DNA of 64,000 nucleotides from Edwardsiella hoshinae NBRC 105699 = ATCC 33379 (GTDB taxonomy: Bacteria > Pseudomonadota > Gammaproteobacteria > Enterobacterales > Enterobacteriaceae), in assembly GCF_000474215.1 (NCBI RefSeq), contig NZ_BAUC01000019.1:43475-107474 (forward strand). The letters are read 5' to 3'. Position numbers and translations under genes: made by a program. A model generated the notes under the pieces. That model was not told where the DNA came from, did not search any database, and saw nothing but the letters and a program-made list of their open reading frames with translations. Shown in pieces: positions 33,135 to 42,769 of this stretch; within the stretch, counting starts at the first letter, position 1; each line of letters begins with the position of its first letter.

Positions 33135-34322
33135 ATGAGTGATTTTCACCATGGCGCGCAGGTGCTCGAAATTAACGACGGCACCCGCGTCATTTCAACG
33201 GTCTCGACGGCCATTATTGGCATGGTCTGTACGGCCAGTGATGCGGACGCCACCGCATTTCCACTTAATGTGCCGGCGCTGATCACCGATGTGCAGGGCG
33301 CCATCGGCAAGGCGGGGACAAAGGGGACTCTCGCCGCGGCGTTGCAGGCTATCGCCGACCAGTCCAAGCCGGTCACGGTGGTGGTGCGTGTCGCTGACGG
33401 TGAGGGCAGCACCGAAGAGGAGAAGCTGGCAGCCACCGTCAGCAATGTCATCGGTACGACGGACGAAAACGGGAAATACACCGGCATGAAAGCGCTGTTG
33501 GATGCGGCGGTTGTGACCGGGGTTAAGCCGCGTATTCTCGGCGTACCGGGGATTGATACGCAGGCTGTCGCCACGGCGTTGGGTGCCATCTGCCAAAAGC
33601 TACGCGCCTTTGGTTATGTCAGTGCCTGGGGTTGCAAGAGTATTTCCGAGGCGATCGCCTACCGCAAAAACTTCAGCCAGCGCGAACTGATGGTTATCTG
33701 GCCCGATTTTCTCGCCTGGGACACCAAGACCAATGCGGCGACCACCGCCTGGGCGACGGCGCGGGCTCTGGGGCTGCGTGCGCATATCGACCAAACGATC
33801 GGCTGGCATAAAACGCTGTCCAACGTCGGGGTAAATGGCGTCACCGGCATCAGCGCATCGGTGTATTGGGATTTGCAGGCGCCGGGAACGGATGCTGATC
33901 TGCTGAATGAGGCTGGCGTTACCACGCTGGTGCGCAAGGATGGTTTTCGCTTCTGGGGTAACCGTTGCTGCTCGGATGATCCGCTGTTCCAGTTTGAGAA
34001 CTACACCCGCACCGCCCAGGTACTGGCCGATACTATGGCAGAGGCGCATATGTGGGCGGTAGATAAACCGGTTACCCCGACGCTGATTAAAGACATCGTT
34101 GAGGGGATCCGCGCGAAGTTCCGCGAGCTGAAATCTAATGGCTACATCATCGACGGCGACGCCTGGTTCGATGAGGCGGCCAACAGCAAAGAAACACTCA
34201 AGGCTGGCAAGCTGTATATCGATTACGACTATACGCCGGTGCCGCCGCTGGAAAATCTGACCCTACGCCAACGCATCACCGATAAATACCTGGTGAATCT
34301 GGCGCAGTCGGTCAACAGCTAA
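33135..34322 (+). CDS. FI: Tail sheath protein gpFI
   Basis: The 395-residue protein matches P2 FI (396) with the sheath hallmarks FHHGAQVLEINDGTR and RFWGNRCCSDDPLFQFENYTRTAQVLADT. It forms the contractile sheath. First gene of the last late operon. Confidence 0.96.
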   Translation: MSDFHHGAQVLEINDGTRVISTVSTAIIGMVCTASDADATAFPLNVPALITDVQGAIGKAGTKGTLAAALQAIADQSKPVTVVVRVADGEGSTEEEKLAATVSNVIGTTDENGKYTGMKALLDAAVVTGVKPRILGVPGIDTQAVATALGAICQKLRAFGYVSAWGCKSISEAIAYRKNFSQRELMVIWPDFLAWDTKTNAATTAWATARALGLRAHIDQTIGWHKTLSNVGVNGVTGISASVYWDLQAPGTDADLLNEAGVTTLVRKDGFRFWGNRCCSDDPLFQFENYTRTAQVLADTMAEAHMWAVDKPVTPTLIKDIVEGIRAKFRELKSNGYIIDGDAWFDEAANSKETLKAGKLYIDYDYTPVPPLENLTLRQRITDKYLVNLAQSVNS

Positions 34323-34334
34323 GGAGCCTGCACC

Positions 34335-34853
34335 ATGGCATTACCCCGCAAACTGAAATACCTGAACCTGTTCAATGACGGCCTGAGTTATATGGGGGTG
34401 GCGAAGTCGGTCACGCTGCCGAAACTGACCCGCAAGCTGGAGAACTACCGCGGCGGCGGTATGAATGGCGCGGCGCCGGTCGATTTGGGGTTGGACGATG
34501 ATGCGCTGGTTGTCGAATGGACAATGGGCGGCTTACCGGATGAAACCCTATGGTCACAGTATGCCGCCCCGAGTGCCAGCGCGGTCCCGCTGCGCTTTGC
34601 TGGCTCTTATCAGCGTGACGACACCGGCGACATTGTAGCGGTCGAGGTGGTCATGCGCGGTCGCCATAAGGAGATCGACGCCGGCGACGCCAAACAGGGT
34701 GAAGATACCGAGGTAAAAATCAGCACCCAATGCACCTATTACAAGCTGACCATCGACGGCAAGGACATGATCGAGATCGACACCATCAACATGGTGGAAA
34801 AGGTCGGCGGCGTTGACCGTCTGGAGCAGCACCGCCGCAATATCGGCTTGTAA
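34335..34853 (+). CDS. FII: Tail tube protein gpFII
   Basis: The 172-residue protein has exactly the P2 FII length, with LPRKLKYLNLFNDG and RGRHKEIDAGDAKQGEDTEVK. It polymerises into the inner tube at a length set by gpT. Confidence 0.96.
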   Translation: MALPRKLKYLNLFNDGLSYMGVAKSVTLPKLTRKLENYRGGGMNGAAPVDLGLDDDALVVEWTMGGLPDETLWSQYAAPSASAVPLRFAGSYQRDDTGDIVAVEVVMRGRHKEIDAGDAKQGEDTEVKISTQCTYYKLTIDGKDMIEIDTINMVEKVGGVDRLEQHRRNIGL

Positions 34854-34913
34854 TCCTCCGCGGTCGGGATAACCGGCCGCCGTTTTATCCGTGACGAATA
34901 AGAGAGAATCACC

Positions 34914-35207
34914 ATGGCAAAAGAGAAAACCGTGACCGAGCTGGCGCAAGAAGCACCGAACACCATTACCCTGAAACACCCGGTGAAACGTGCCGGGCAG
35001 ACCATCGAACAGGTCACCCTCATCACCCCGAATACAGGACACCTGCGCGGGCTGTCGCTGGCTGCGGTCGCCTCTGCTGAGGTTGATGCGCTGATCAAGT
35101 TGCTACCTCGCATGACCATGCCAAGCCTGACAGAACAGGAGGTGGCCTCCCTGTCGCTGCCTGATATGACCGCCATCACGGCAAAGGTGATTAATTTTTT
35201 CGGCTAG
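34914..35207 (+). CDS. E: Tail assembly chaperone gpE
   Basis: The 97-residue protein is the P2 E homologue (91), the short product of a frameshifted chaperone pair. It lies between tube and tape-measure genes. The final codons AAT TTT TTC GGC TAG contain the slippery site. It is made in excess over E+E' and binds the tape measure protein. Confidence 0.93.
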   Translation: MAKEKTVTELAQEAPNTITLKHPVKRAGQTIEQVTLITPNTGHLRGLSLAAVASAEVDALIKLLPRMTMPSLTEQEVASLSLPDMTAITAKVINFFG

Positions 35208-35377
35208 AGCTGGGGACACTGGACATTCCGCACGACATGTCGGTCGATGATCTGATGGCGGATATCGCGGTGATTTTTCACTGGCCGCCATCAGAACTGT
35301 ATCCCATGAGCCTGGCCGAGCTTATCTCCTGGCGCGGTAAGGCGCTCACCCGAAGCGGACAAACCACCGATGAGTAA
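34914..35377 (+). CDS. E': gpE+E' -1 frameshift product
   Basis: The heptamer T-TTT-TTC at 35195-35201 is in the correct frame for a -1 shift, which bypasses the E stop. Reading continues as RLELGTLDIPHDMSVDD and then the GpE-family block MADIAVIFHWPPSELYPMSLAEL, to the TAA at 35375, for about 154 residues (P2 E+E' is about 142). The extension overlaps the T start by 8 bases. The two-product chaperone design is conserved in long-tailed phages. Confidence 0.88.
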
Positions 35378-37814
35378 TAACGTAAAGATTGAGGTGTTGC
35401 TCAAAGCCATTGACCAGGCCACGCGCCCGTTTAAGCACATTCAGGGCGCGGGGAAATCGCTGTCGGCGGATCTGCGCGGCACGCAGCAAACACTCCGCGA
35501 GCTGAATAATCAGGCGGGGAAAATTGAGGGATTTCGTAAAACCAGTGCCCAGCTCGCTGTAACCAGCCAGGCGCTGAAAAAGGCCAAGGATGAAGCCAAT
35601 GCGTTGGAGGAGCAATTCAAGGCCACAGAGCGGCCTACACGCGCGCATGCCAAGGTATTGGAGGCGGCCAAGCGAGCGGCCGCCGATCTCCAGGCCAAGG
35701 AGAATAGTCTGCGTATGGCGGTACAGCGCCAGGGGCAAGAGTTGGCTAAGACGGGGATCAATACTCGCACCCTCGCTGCTGATGAGCGCCGGCTGAAAAA
35801 CTCCATCAGCGAGACAACTCTACAGCTTAACCGTCAGCGTGATGCACTGGCGCGCGTCAGTGCGCAGCAGGCGCGTCTGAATGCGGTAAAGCGACGGTAT
35901 CAGGCAGGGAAGGAAATTGCCGGAACGGCTGGTGCAGTCGGCGCCGCCGGGGTTGGTATTGCTACGTCCGGCACCATGGCGGGCGTCGCCATTTTGAAAC
36001 CGGGGTATGACTTTGCGCAGAAAAACTCAGAGCTACAGGCTGTGCTCGGGGTTGGCAAACAATCGCCAGAGATGCAGGCACTACGCAAACAGGCGCGCCA
36101 GTTAGGAGATAACACTGCCGCATCCGCTGACGATGCCGCCGGGGCACAAATCATCATCGCTAAAGCGGGTGGGGATGCTGCCGCTATTCAGGCTGCGACG
36201 CCGGTAACGCTGGAGATGGCGCTAGCAAACCGGCGCACCATGGAGGAAAACGCCGCGCTGTTGATGGGAATGCGGTCTGCGTTTCAGCTCGCCAACGATA
36301 AGGTTGCACATATTGGTGATGTGCTATCGACCGTTATGAACAAAACGGCGGTAAATTTTGAAGAGCTTAGCGATGCTTTGACCTATGTCGCACCTGTGGC
36401 TAAAAACGCGGGGGTCAGTATCGAGGAGACTGCCGCTATGGTGGGTGCGCTGCACGATGCCAAGATAACCGGGTCAATGGCAGGTACCGGGAGCCGCGCA
36501 GTGCTGAGTCGCTTGCAGGCGCCGGTGGGACAAGCGTTTGCCGCCTTAAAAGAACTGGGCGTTAAGACGATGGACAGTAAAGGGAATACTCGTCCGATTT
36601 TTACCATTCTTAGGGAAATTCAGGCTAGCTTTACGCGCCATAAACTTGGGTCAGGACAGCGGGCCGAATACATGAAGGTGATATTCGGCGAGGAGGCCAG
36701 CTCTGCGGCAAACGTATTGCTTACAGATGCTACCAGCGGAAAGCTTGATCAACTAGCGACAACTCTGAAAGCCTCGGATGGGAAGACGGCGCAGCTAGTC
36801 GCAGTTATGCAGGATAACCTTGGTGGGGACTTTAAGGAGTTTCAGTCAGCCTATGAGGCAGTAGGGACGGACCTGTTTGACCAGCAGGAAAGCTCGTTGC
36901 GAAAACTGCTCCAAACAACCACAAAATATGTGTTGCGCCTCGACGCGTGGATCCAGAAAAACCAAGGGATGGCACGCTCAATTCTCGCTATTGGTGGCGC
37001 GGCATTAGGCGTTATCGCACTGGTGGGCGCGATTGGGTTGGTGGCCTGGCCGGTGATTGCTGGTATTAACGCCATCATCGCCGCTGCGGGGGCGCTGAGT
37101 GTAGCCTTTAGCGTTGCGGGCGGAGCCATTGGAACAGCGCTGGCCGCCATATCATTACCGATGGTGGCGCTGGGTGCGGCTATCGTAGCTGGCGCGCTAC
37201 TGGTACGTAAATACTGGGAGCCGATTAGCGCCTTTTTCGGCGGTGTAATTGACGGGATGCGAGAAGCATTCGCACCAGTAGCGGAAATTTTCTCACCGCT
37301 AACTCCAATGTTCGACATGTTGGGAGAGAAGCTTAAAGCCGTATGGACATGGTTTGGTGACCTAATCGCTCCAGTGAAAGCTAGTCAAGAAGCGCTAGAC
37401 ACATGTCGGAGTGCGGGGCAGTTATTCGGGCAATCGCTGGCAGATGCCATCCTGGCGCCGATTCATGCTATCGATAAGCTACGAAGTGGGATCGATTGGG
37501 TGCTGGAAAAATTGGGGGTTATCGATAGCAAATCCAGTGATCTGGATAAGGCTGCGGAAAAGACCAATGTCTATGCCAACGGTGCGAACGGTCGAGGCTA
37601 CTCACCGACAGGTGGCATTTTAACCGGTGGATATCAACCAGTAAGTGCTCCAACGGGTAGCAGTTATATTGACCAGAGCCAACACCACTACGAGATTCCG
37701 GTTAACGGTGCCAGCAACCCGATCGATGTGCAACGCCAGATTAGAGAGGGATTGCAGGCAGAGCAGCGGGAACGCCGGGCGCGACTGCGCTCCAATATGA
37801 ATATCGATTATTAG
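35370..37814 (+). CDS. T: Tape measure protein gpT
   Basis: The 814-residue protein nearly equals P2 T (815). It has N-terminal coiled coil (about 20-180), a TP901-type core (GTGSRAVLSRLQAPVGQAFAALKELGV), hydrophobic membrane-like segments at about 525-610, and a C-terminal baseplate-binding tail. It sets tail length and may form the DNA channel at infection. Confidence 0.95.
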   Translation: MSNNVKIEVLLKAIDQATRPFKHIQGAGKSLSADLRGTQQTLRELNNQAGKIEGFRKTSAQLAVTSQALKKAKDEANALEEQFKATERPTRAHAKVLEAAKRAAADLQAKENSLRMAVQRQGQELAKTGINTRTLAADERRLKNSISETTLQLNRQRDALARVSAQQARLNAVKRRYQAGKEIAGTAGAVGAAGVGIATSGTMAGVAILKPGYDFAQKNSELQAVLGVGKQSPEMQALRKQARQLGDNTAASADDAAGAQIIIAKAGGDAAAIQAATPVTLEMALANRRTMEENAALLMGMRSAFQLANDKVAHIGDVLSTVMNKTAVNFEELSDALTYVAPVAKNAGVSIEETAAMVGALHDAKITGSMAGTGSRAVLSRLQAPVGQAFAALKELGVKTMDSKGNTRPIFTILREIQASFTRHKLGSGQRAEYMKVIFGEEASSAANVLLTDATSGKLDQLATTLKASDGKTAQLVAVMQDNLGGDFKEFQSAYEAVGTDLFDQQESSLRKLLQTTTKYVLRLDAWIQKNQGMARSILAIGGAALGVIALVGAIGLVAWPVIAGINAIIAAAGALSVAFSVAGGAIGTALAAISLPMVALGAAIVAGALLVRKYWEPISAFFGGVIDGMREAFAPVAEIFSPLTPMFDMLGEKLKAVWTWFGDLIAPVKASQEALDTCRSAGQLFGQSLADAILAPIHAIDKLRSGIDWVLEKLGVIDSKSSDLDKAAEKTNVYANGANGRGYSPTGGILTGGYQPVSAPTGSSYIDQSQHHYEIPVNGASNPIDVQRQIREGLQAEQRERRARLRSNMNIDY

Positions 37815-37825
37815 GAGAGCACGCG

Positions 37826-38308
37826 ATGATGCTGACGTTGGGGATGTTTGTGTTTCAACTCCAGACCACGCCATATCAAAGTCTACAGCGTGATGTTGAT
37901 TACCGTTATCCAAGTAATAGCCGCGTCGGTAAGCGGCCGGCGATACAGTTTCTTGGAGTCAATGAAGAGCGGATCACATTATCGGGCGTCTTGTTGCCGG
38001 AGATAACCGGCGGACGCCTTTCCATGCTGGCGTTAGATGCCATGGCGGCAGAGGGTAAGGCGTGGCCACTTATCGGTGGTGATGGCACGATTTTTGGGAT
38101 GTTTGTTGCCTCCTCGATCCATGAAACCAGAACCGTTTTTTTTGCCGATGGCGCTCCGCGGCGTATTGAGTTTTCTCTGACGCTGACTCGAGTGGATGAG
38201 TCATTCGTGACGATGTTTGGCGATTTGAAAAAACAGGCAGAGGGCATGATTGGGAATGCGGCAGCGGCGGCCAATAAGATGGTGGCAAACATTGAGGGGC
38301 TTTTTTGA
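37826..38308 (+). CDS. U: Tail protein gpU
   Basis: The 160-residue protein matches P2 U (159), beginning MMLTLGMFVFQLQTTPYQSLQRD, a baseplate/tail terminator-type component. The stop overlaps the D start (TGATG). Confidence 0.93.
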   Translation: MMLTLGMFVFQLQTTPYQSLQRDVDYRYPSNSRVGKRPAIQFLGVNEERITLSGVLLPEITGGRLSMLALDAMAAEGKAWPLIGGDGTIFGMFVASSIHETRTVFFADGAPRRIEFSLTLTRVDESFVTMFGDLKKQAEGMIGNAAAAANKMVANIEGLF

Positions 38309-39462
38309 TGCTTACCGGATTAACGCTTGATGCGGGGGCCAGCTTGGCACCGGCAATCATGTTGACGTTGGGAGGAAAGGACATCACCCGCAATATTGCC
38401 GATCGCCTGATCAGCCTGGTGCATACGGATAATCGAGGGTTTGAGGCTGACAGGGTAGACATCGAGCTGGATGATAGTGATGGGCTAATCGAGCTACCGC
38501 TGCGCGGTGCGGTACTGACACTGTTTATCGGCTGGAGTGGGCACGGGTTGATCGGCAAGGGGGATTTTACTGTCGATGAAATCGAGCATAGAGGGGCGCC
38601 GGATACGCTCACTATTCGGGCGCGTAGTGCTGATTTCAGGGGCTCGTTGAACAGTCGGCGCGAGATGTCGTATCACGATACGACGCTCGGCGATATTGTC
38701 ACGACTGTCGCACAGCGTAACAAGCTGCAAGCCGCAGTGGCGGAAGGGTTACGGGGGATAAAAATACCTCATATAGACCAGTCACAGGAGTCGGATGCCT
38801 GCTTTCTGGCACGCCTAGCGGAGAGAAATGGCGCCGAGGTATCAGTTAAGGCGGGCAAGCTTTTATTTTTGAAAGCGGGATCCAATATGACGGCCAGTGG
38901 AAAACCGATCCCCTCCGTGGTTATTGAGCGAACTGATGGTGACAGGCATCAGTTTGCGATTGCTGATAGAGCGGCATACACGGGTGTAACGGCGCGGTGG
39001 CTACATACGAGTGACCCTAAAGAGCAAGAGAAGAAGGTGAAGCTCAAACGTAAACCAAAAGAGAAGCATCTGCGCGCGTTAGAGCACCCAAAAGCGAAGC
39101 CAGCGGCCAAGAAAAAGAAGAAAGAAAAGGAGGCTCGCGAGGGGGAGTATATGGCCGGTGATCCTGATAACGTCTTGGCGCTGACGACGGTTTACTCAAC
39201 CAAGGCTCAAGCCCAGCGAGCAGCTCAGGCAAAGTGGGACAAACTACAGCGCGGCGTGGCCGAGTTCTCTATAACCCTAGCAATGGGAAGGCCGGACCTT
39301 TACCCAGATGCACCGGCTCGCGTATCGGGGTTTAAGTCAGTTATCGATGAGCAAGGATGGACAATCACAAAAGTGGTGAACAGCATCAGCGATGCTGGCT
39401 ATACAACATCGCTAGAGCTGGAGGTTAAATTATCTGATGTAGAGTACGTTGAAGATGATTAG
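38308..39462 (+). CDS. D: Baseplate hub/late control protein gpD
   Basis: The 384-residue protein matches P2 D (387), gp27-like hub. It contains a lysine-rich stretch (about 240-275, KKVKLKRKPKEKHLR and a KKKKKEKE run) between folded parts. Start taken at ATG 38308; TTG 38305 would add one residue. Confidence 0.93.
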   Translation: MLTGLTLDAGASLAPAIMLTLGGKDITRNIADRLISLVHTDNRGFEADRVDIELDDSDGLIELPLRGAVLTLFIGWSGHGLIGKGDFTVDEIEHRGAPDTLTIRARSADFRGSLNSRREMSYHDTTLGDIVTTVAQRNKLQAAVAEGLRGIKIPHIDQSQESDACFLARLAERNGAEVSVKAGKLLFLKAGSNMTASGKPIPSVVIERTDGDRHQFAIADRAAYTGVTARWLHTSDPKEQEKKVKLKRKPKEKHLRALEHPKAKPAAKKKKKEKEAREGEYMAGDPDNVLALTTVYSTKAQAQRAAQAKWDKLQRGVAEFSITLAMGRPDLYPDAPARVSGFKSVIDEQGWTITKVVNSISDAGYTTSLELEVKLSDVEYVEDD

Positions 39463-39468
39463 CTTTTG

Positions 39469-39493
39469 GTGAATTGTTTTCACATTATGTGAA
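39469..39493. promoter_or_regulatory. CI-operator candidate at the ogr promoter
   Basis: Alternating half-sites GTGAA (39469) - N5 - TTCAC (39479) - N5 - GTGAA (39489) have 10-bp periodicity. The TTCAC-N5-GTGAA palindrome is the one flanking pR. In 186, CI directly represses the late-activator gene B (ogr equivalent), so this site fits direct silencing of late genes in the lysogen. Confidence 0.6.
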
Positions 39494-39536
39494 TAATGGA
39501 GTAATATTTCTCATAGATACATGGTCTGGGGGGAAT

Positions 39537-39755
39537 ATGTTTCACTGTCCAATCTGTGGTTATGCGGCACATGCTAGATCAAGTCGCTATTTAAGTGAGA
39601 ATACCAAAGAGCGCTATCACCAGTGCCAGAATGTCAATTGCTCGCATACATTTAAGACAATGGAGACATTTCAGGCTTCCATTGTTTTGCCGGGTAAAGT
39701 GAATCCGGCGGTGCCGCACCCGGAGCGGAGTGGACAGCAACCTTTGTGGATGTGA
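39537..39755 (+). CDS. ogr: Late transcription activator Ogr (B in 186)
   Basis: The 72-residue protein has exactly P2 Ogr length, with the zinc-binding pattern CPICGYAAHARSS ... CQNVNCSHTF. It activates the late promoters by contacting RNA polymerase alpha and binding TGT-N12-(A/C)CA sites near -55. Start at ATG 39537; an upstream open frame lacks a ribosome site. Confidence 0.96.
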   Translation: MFHCPICGYAAHARSSRYLSENTKERYHQCQNVNCSHTFKTMETFQASIVLPGKVNPAVPHPERSGQQPLWM

Positions 39756-39807
39756 GAAGAGCCCGCGAAAGCAGTTTTTTATCGCCATAAATATGGCTGT
39801 GAAAAAT

Positions 39808-39828
39808 CCACCGCCATTTTATCGCCAC
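39808..39828 (+). repeat. Right arm-type integrase site (predicted)
   Basis: Twenty of 21 bases are identical to 7998-8018, in the same orientation, 55 bp from the attachment core. Confidence 0.6.
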
Positions 39829-39843
39829 TTAAAAACGAGATAA

Positions 39844-39870
39844 CAAAAAAGCCACTCTTTCGAGTGGCTT
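39844..39870 (-). terminator. Terminator of the tRNA-Ile2 gene (phage-supplied)
   Basis: On the minus strand AAGCCACTC-GAAA-GAGTGGCTT runs into TTTTTTG. It lies just beyond the attachment repeat, inside the prophage, so it replaces the host terminator displaced to 7803-7831. Confidence 0.88.
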
Positions 39871-39883
39871 AATTATATGATTT

Positions 39884-39942
39884 TAAAGCTAAAATTTGGT
39901 GGCCCCTGTTGGGTTTGAACCAACGACCAAGCGATTATGAGT
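39884..39942. repeat. attR: right copy of the 59-bp attachment repeat
   Basis: Identical to 7845-7903. It covers tRNA nt 31-76 and 13 bases of downstream flank, so integration restores a complete tRNA at this end. Confidence 0.95.
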
Positions 39943-39972
39943 CGCCTGCTCTAACCACTGAGCTAAGGGGCC
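39897..39972 (-). tRNA. ileX: tRNA-Ile2 (CAT anticodon, lysidine-modified)
   Basis: The 76-nt tRNA starts GGCCCCTTAGCTCAGTGGTT; anticodon CAT is at nt 34-36, T-arm GGTTCAAACCC, with encoded CCA. It matches E. coli ileX/ileY, where TilS converts C34 to lysidine so that it reads AUA as isoleucine, and ileX likewise lies beside mug/rpoD. It is not an elongator Met tRNA. The 3' 46 nt are supplied by the prophage. Confidence 0.95.
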
Positions 39973-40107
39973 GAGTGGCGGGGATTATAGAGTAAATCAC
40001 GGGGCGAGATCCAGTGCCTAGACCGCGCTAGCCGTTTTTTTGAACATGGCTAGCCCCTTGTAATTACGATAAGATTTGTGTCATTCGGATAATTGTAAGG
40101 TGCAGTG

Positions 40108-40602
40108 ATGAGTGTAGATATTCTAGCTCCTGGGCTGCGGGTGGTGTTTTGTGGCATTAACCCGGGTCTAAGCTCGGCCCATACGGGATACCATTTCGCC
40201 AATCCGCATAATCGCTTCTGGCAGGTAATCCATCTGGCGGGCTTCACCGCGCGCCAACTGGCGCCGTCGGAGGAGCGTCATCTGTTGGAGACTGGCTGCG
40301 GAATCACGGCGTTGGTGCAACGTCCGACGGTGACGGCGGCGGAGCTGACGGCAGCCGAGCTGTATGCTGGAGGCGAGGCGTTGCGGGCGAAGATACAACA
40401 GTATCAGCCGCAGGCGTTAGCGATACTAGGCAAACAGGCTTTCACCCAGGCGTTCGGCGTGCGACGCCCTAGTTGGGGACGACAGGCACAACGCATCGGC
40501 GAGAGTGAGGTCTGGCTGTTACCCAATCCGAGCGGCCTGAATCGGGCAACGTTGGCTGAATTAGTCGCTCACTATCAGGCGTTATACCAGGCATTGCGTT
40601 AG
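40108..40602 (+). CDS. mug: G/U mismatch-specific DNA glycosylase Mug
   Basis: The 164-residue protein (E. coli 168) has uracil-DNA glycosylase superfamily family 2 motifs: GINPG (active-site Asn) near residue 17 and NPSGLNR near 141. It removes uracil and ethenocytosine opposite G. A GTG one codon upstream is possible, but ATG 40108 gives the family start. It neighbours rpoD as in E. coli. Confidence 0.94.
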   Translation: MSVDILAPGLRVVFCGINPGLSSAHTGYHFANPHNRFWQVIHLAGFTARQLAPSEERHLLETGCGITALVQRPTVTAAELTAAELYAGGEALRAKIQQYQPQALAILGKQAFTQAFGVRRPSWGRQAQRIGESEVWLLPNPSGLNRATLAELVAHYQALYQALR

Positions 40603-40636
40603 GTGAGCGTGCCACGGTTGCGTGTGGTTCGGCCCT

Positions 40637-40668
40637 AAAAGAAAACCCCCGGCGATGATGGCCGGGGG
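40637..40668 (-). terminator. Terminator of the rpsU-dnaG-rpoD operon
   Basis: On the minus strand GCCGGGGG-type arms (40646-40653 with 40661-40668) form an 8-bp GC stem followed by TTTTCTTTT, 25 bases after the rpoD stop. Confidence 0.9.
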
Positions 40669-40692
40669 GAAAGACAACAGCAGAGGACGCGA

Positions 40693-42534
<1,842 letters not shown>

Positions 42535-42769
42535 AAGACGGTATCCACACTTCAGAGTTTTAATTGGTGTTGGTCGGATTATCTATGCCAGCCAACGATG
42601 CTTAAGGCCCGAATCATCAGGACCGTACGCGGGTTACTTTCATTCGTCGCCGCTCCCCGGTATTGCGGCATGCAGGTGTTACATCCTGCGTGGTATCGGC
42701 AATCAAGCCGCTAAATTTATGATGATGTCTAATCACCGCCTCCATTCAGGACGCGGTGTCTATTATGCA

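Larger units (their letters stand above)
7845..39942. mobile_element. P2/186-family prophage in tRNA-Ile2
   Basis: The prophage is bounded by a 59-bp perfect direct repeat (7845-7903 and 39884-39942) covering the 3' part of the tRNA gene plus 13 bases of flank. Contents in order are a HEPN-like cargo gene, int, CI-type repressor, cox, cII, small early genes, a PP-loop protein, replication gene A, an SOS-boxed gene, a methyltransferase/nuclease/ParB cassette, cos, then the complete P2 set Q P O N M L X Y K lysB lysC R S V W J I H, FI FII E T U D and ogr. No essential P2 gene is visibly broken; a recognisable G homologue is absent and H is short. The CI type and tRNA-Ile2 site resemble phage 186. 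Confidence 0.97.

Noticed and set aside
39897..39972. Elongator tRNA-Met because of the CAT anticodon
   Set aside because: The body sequence matches tRNA-Ile2 (ileX/ileY) and lies next to mug and rpoD as ileX does in E. coli.
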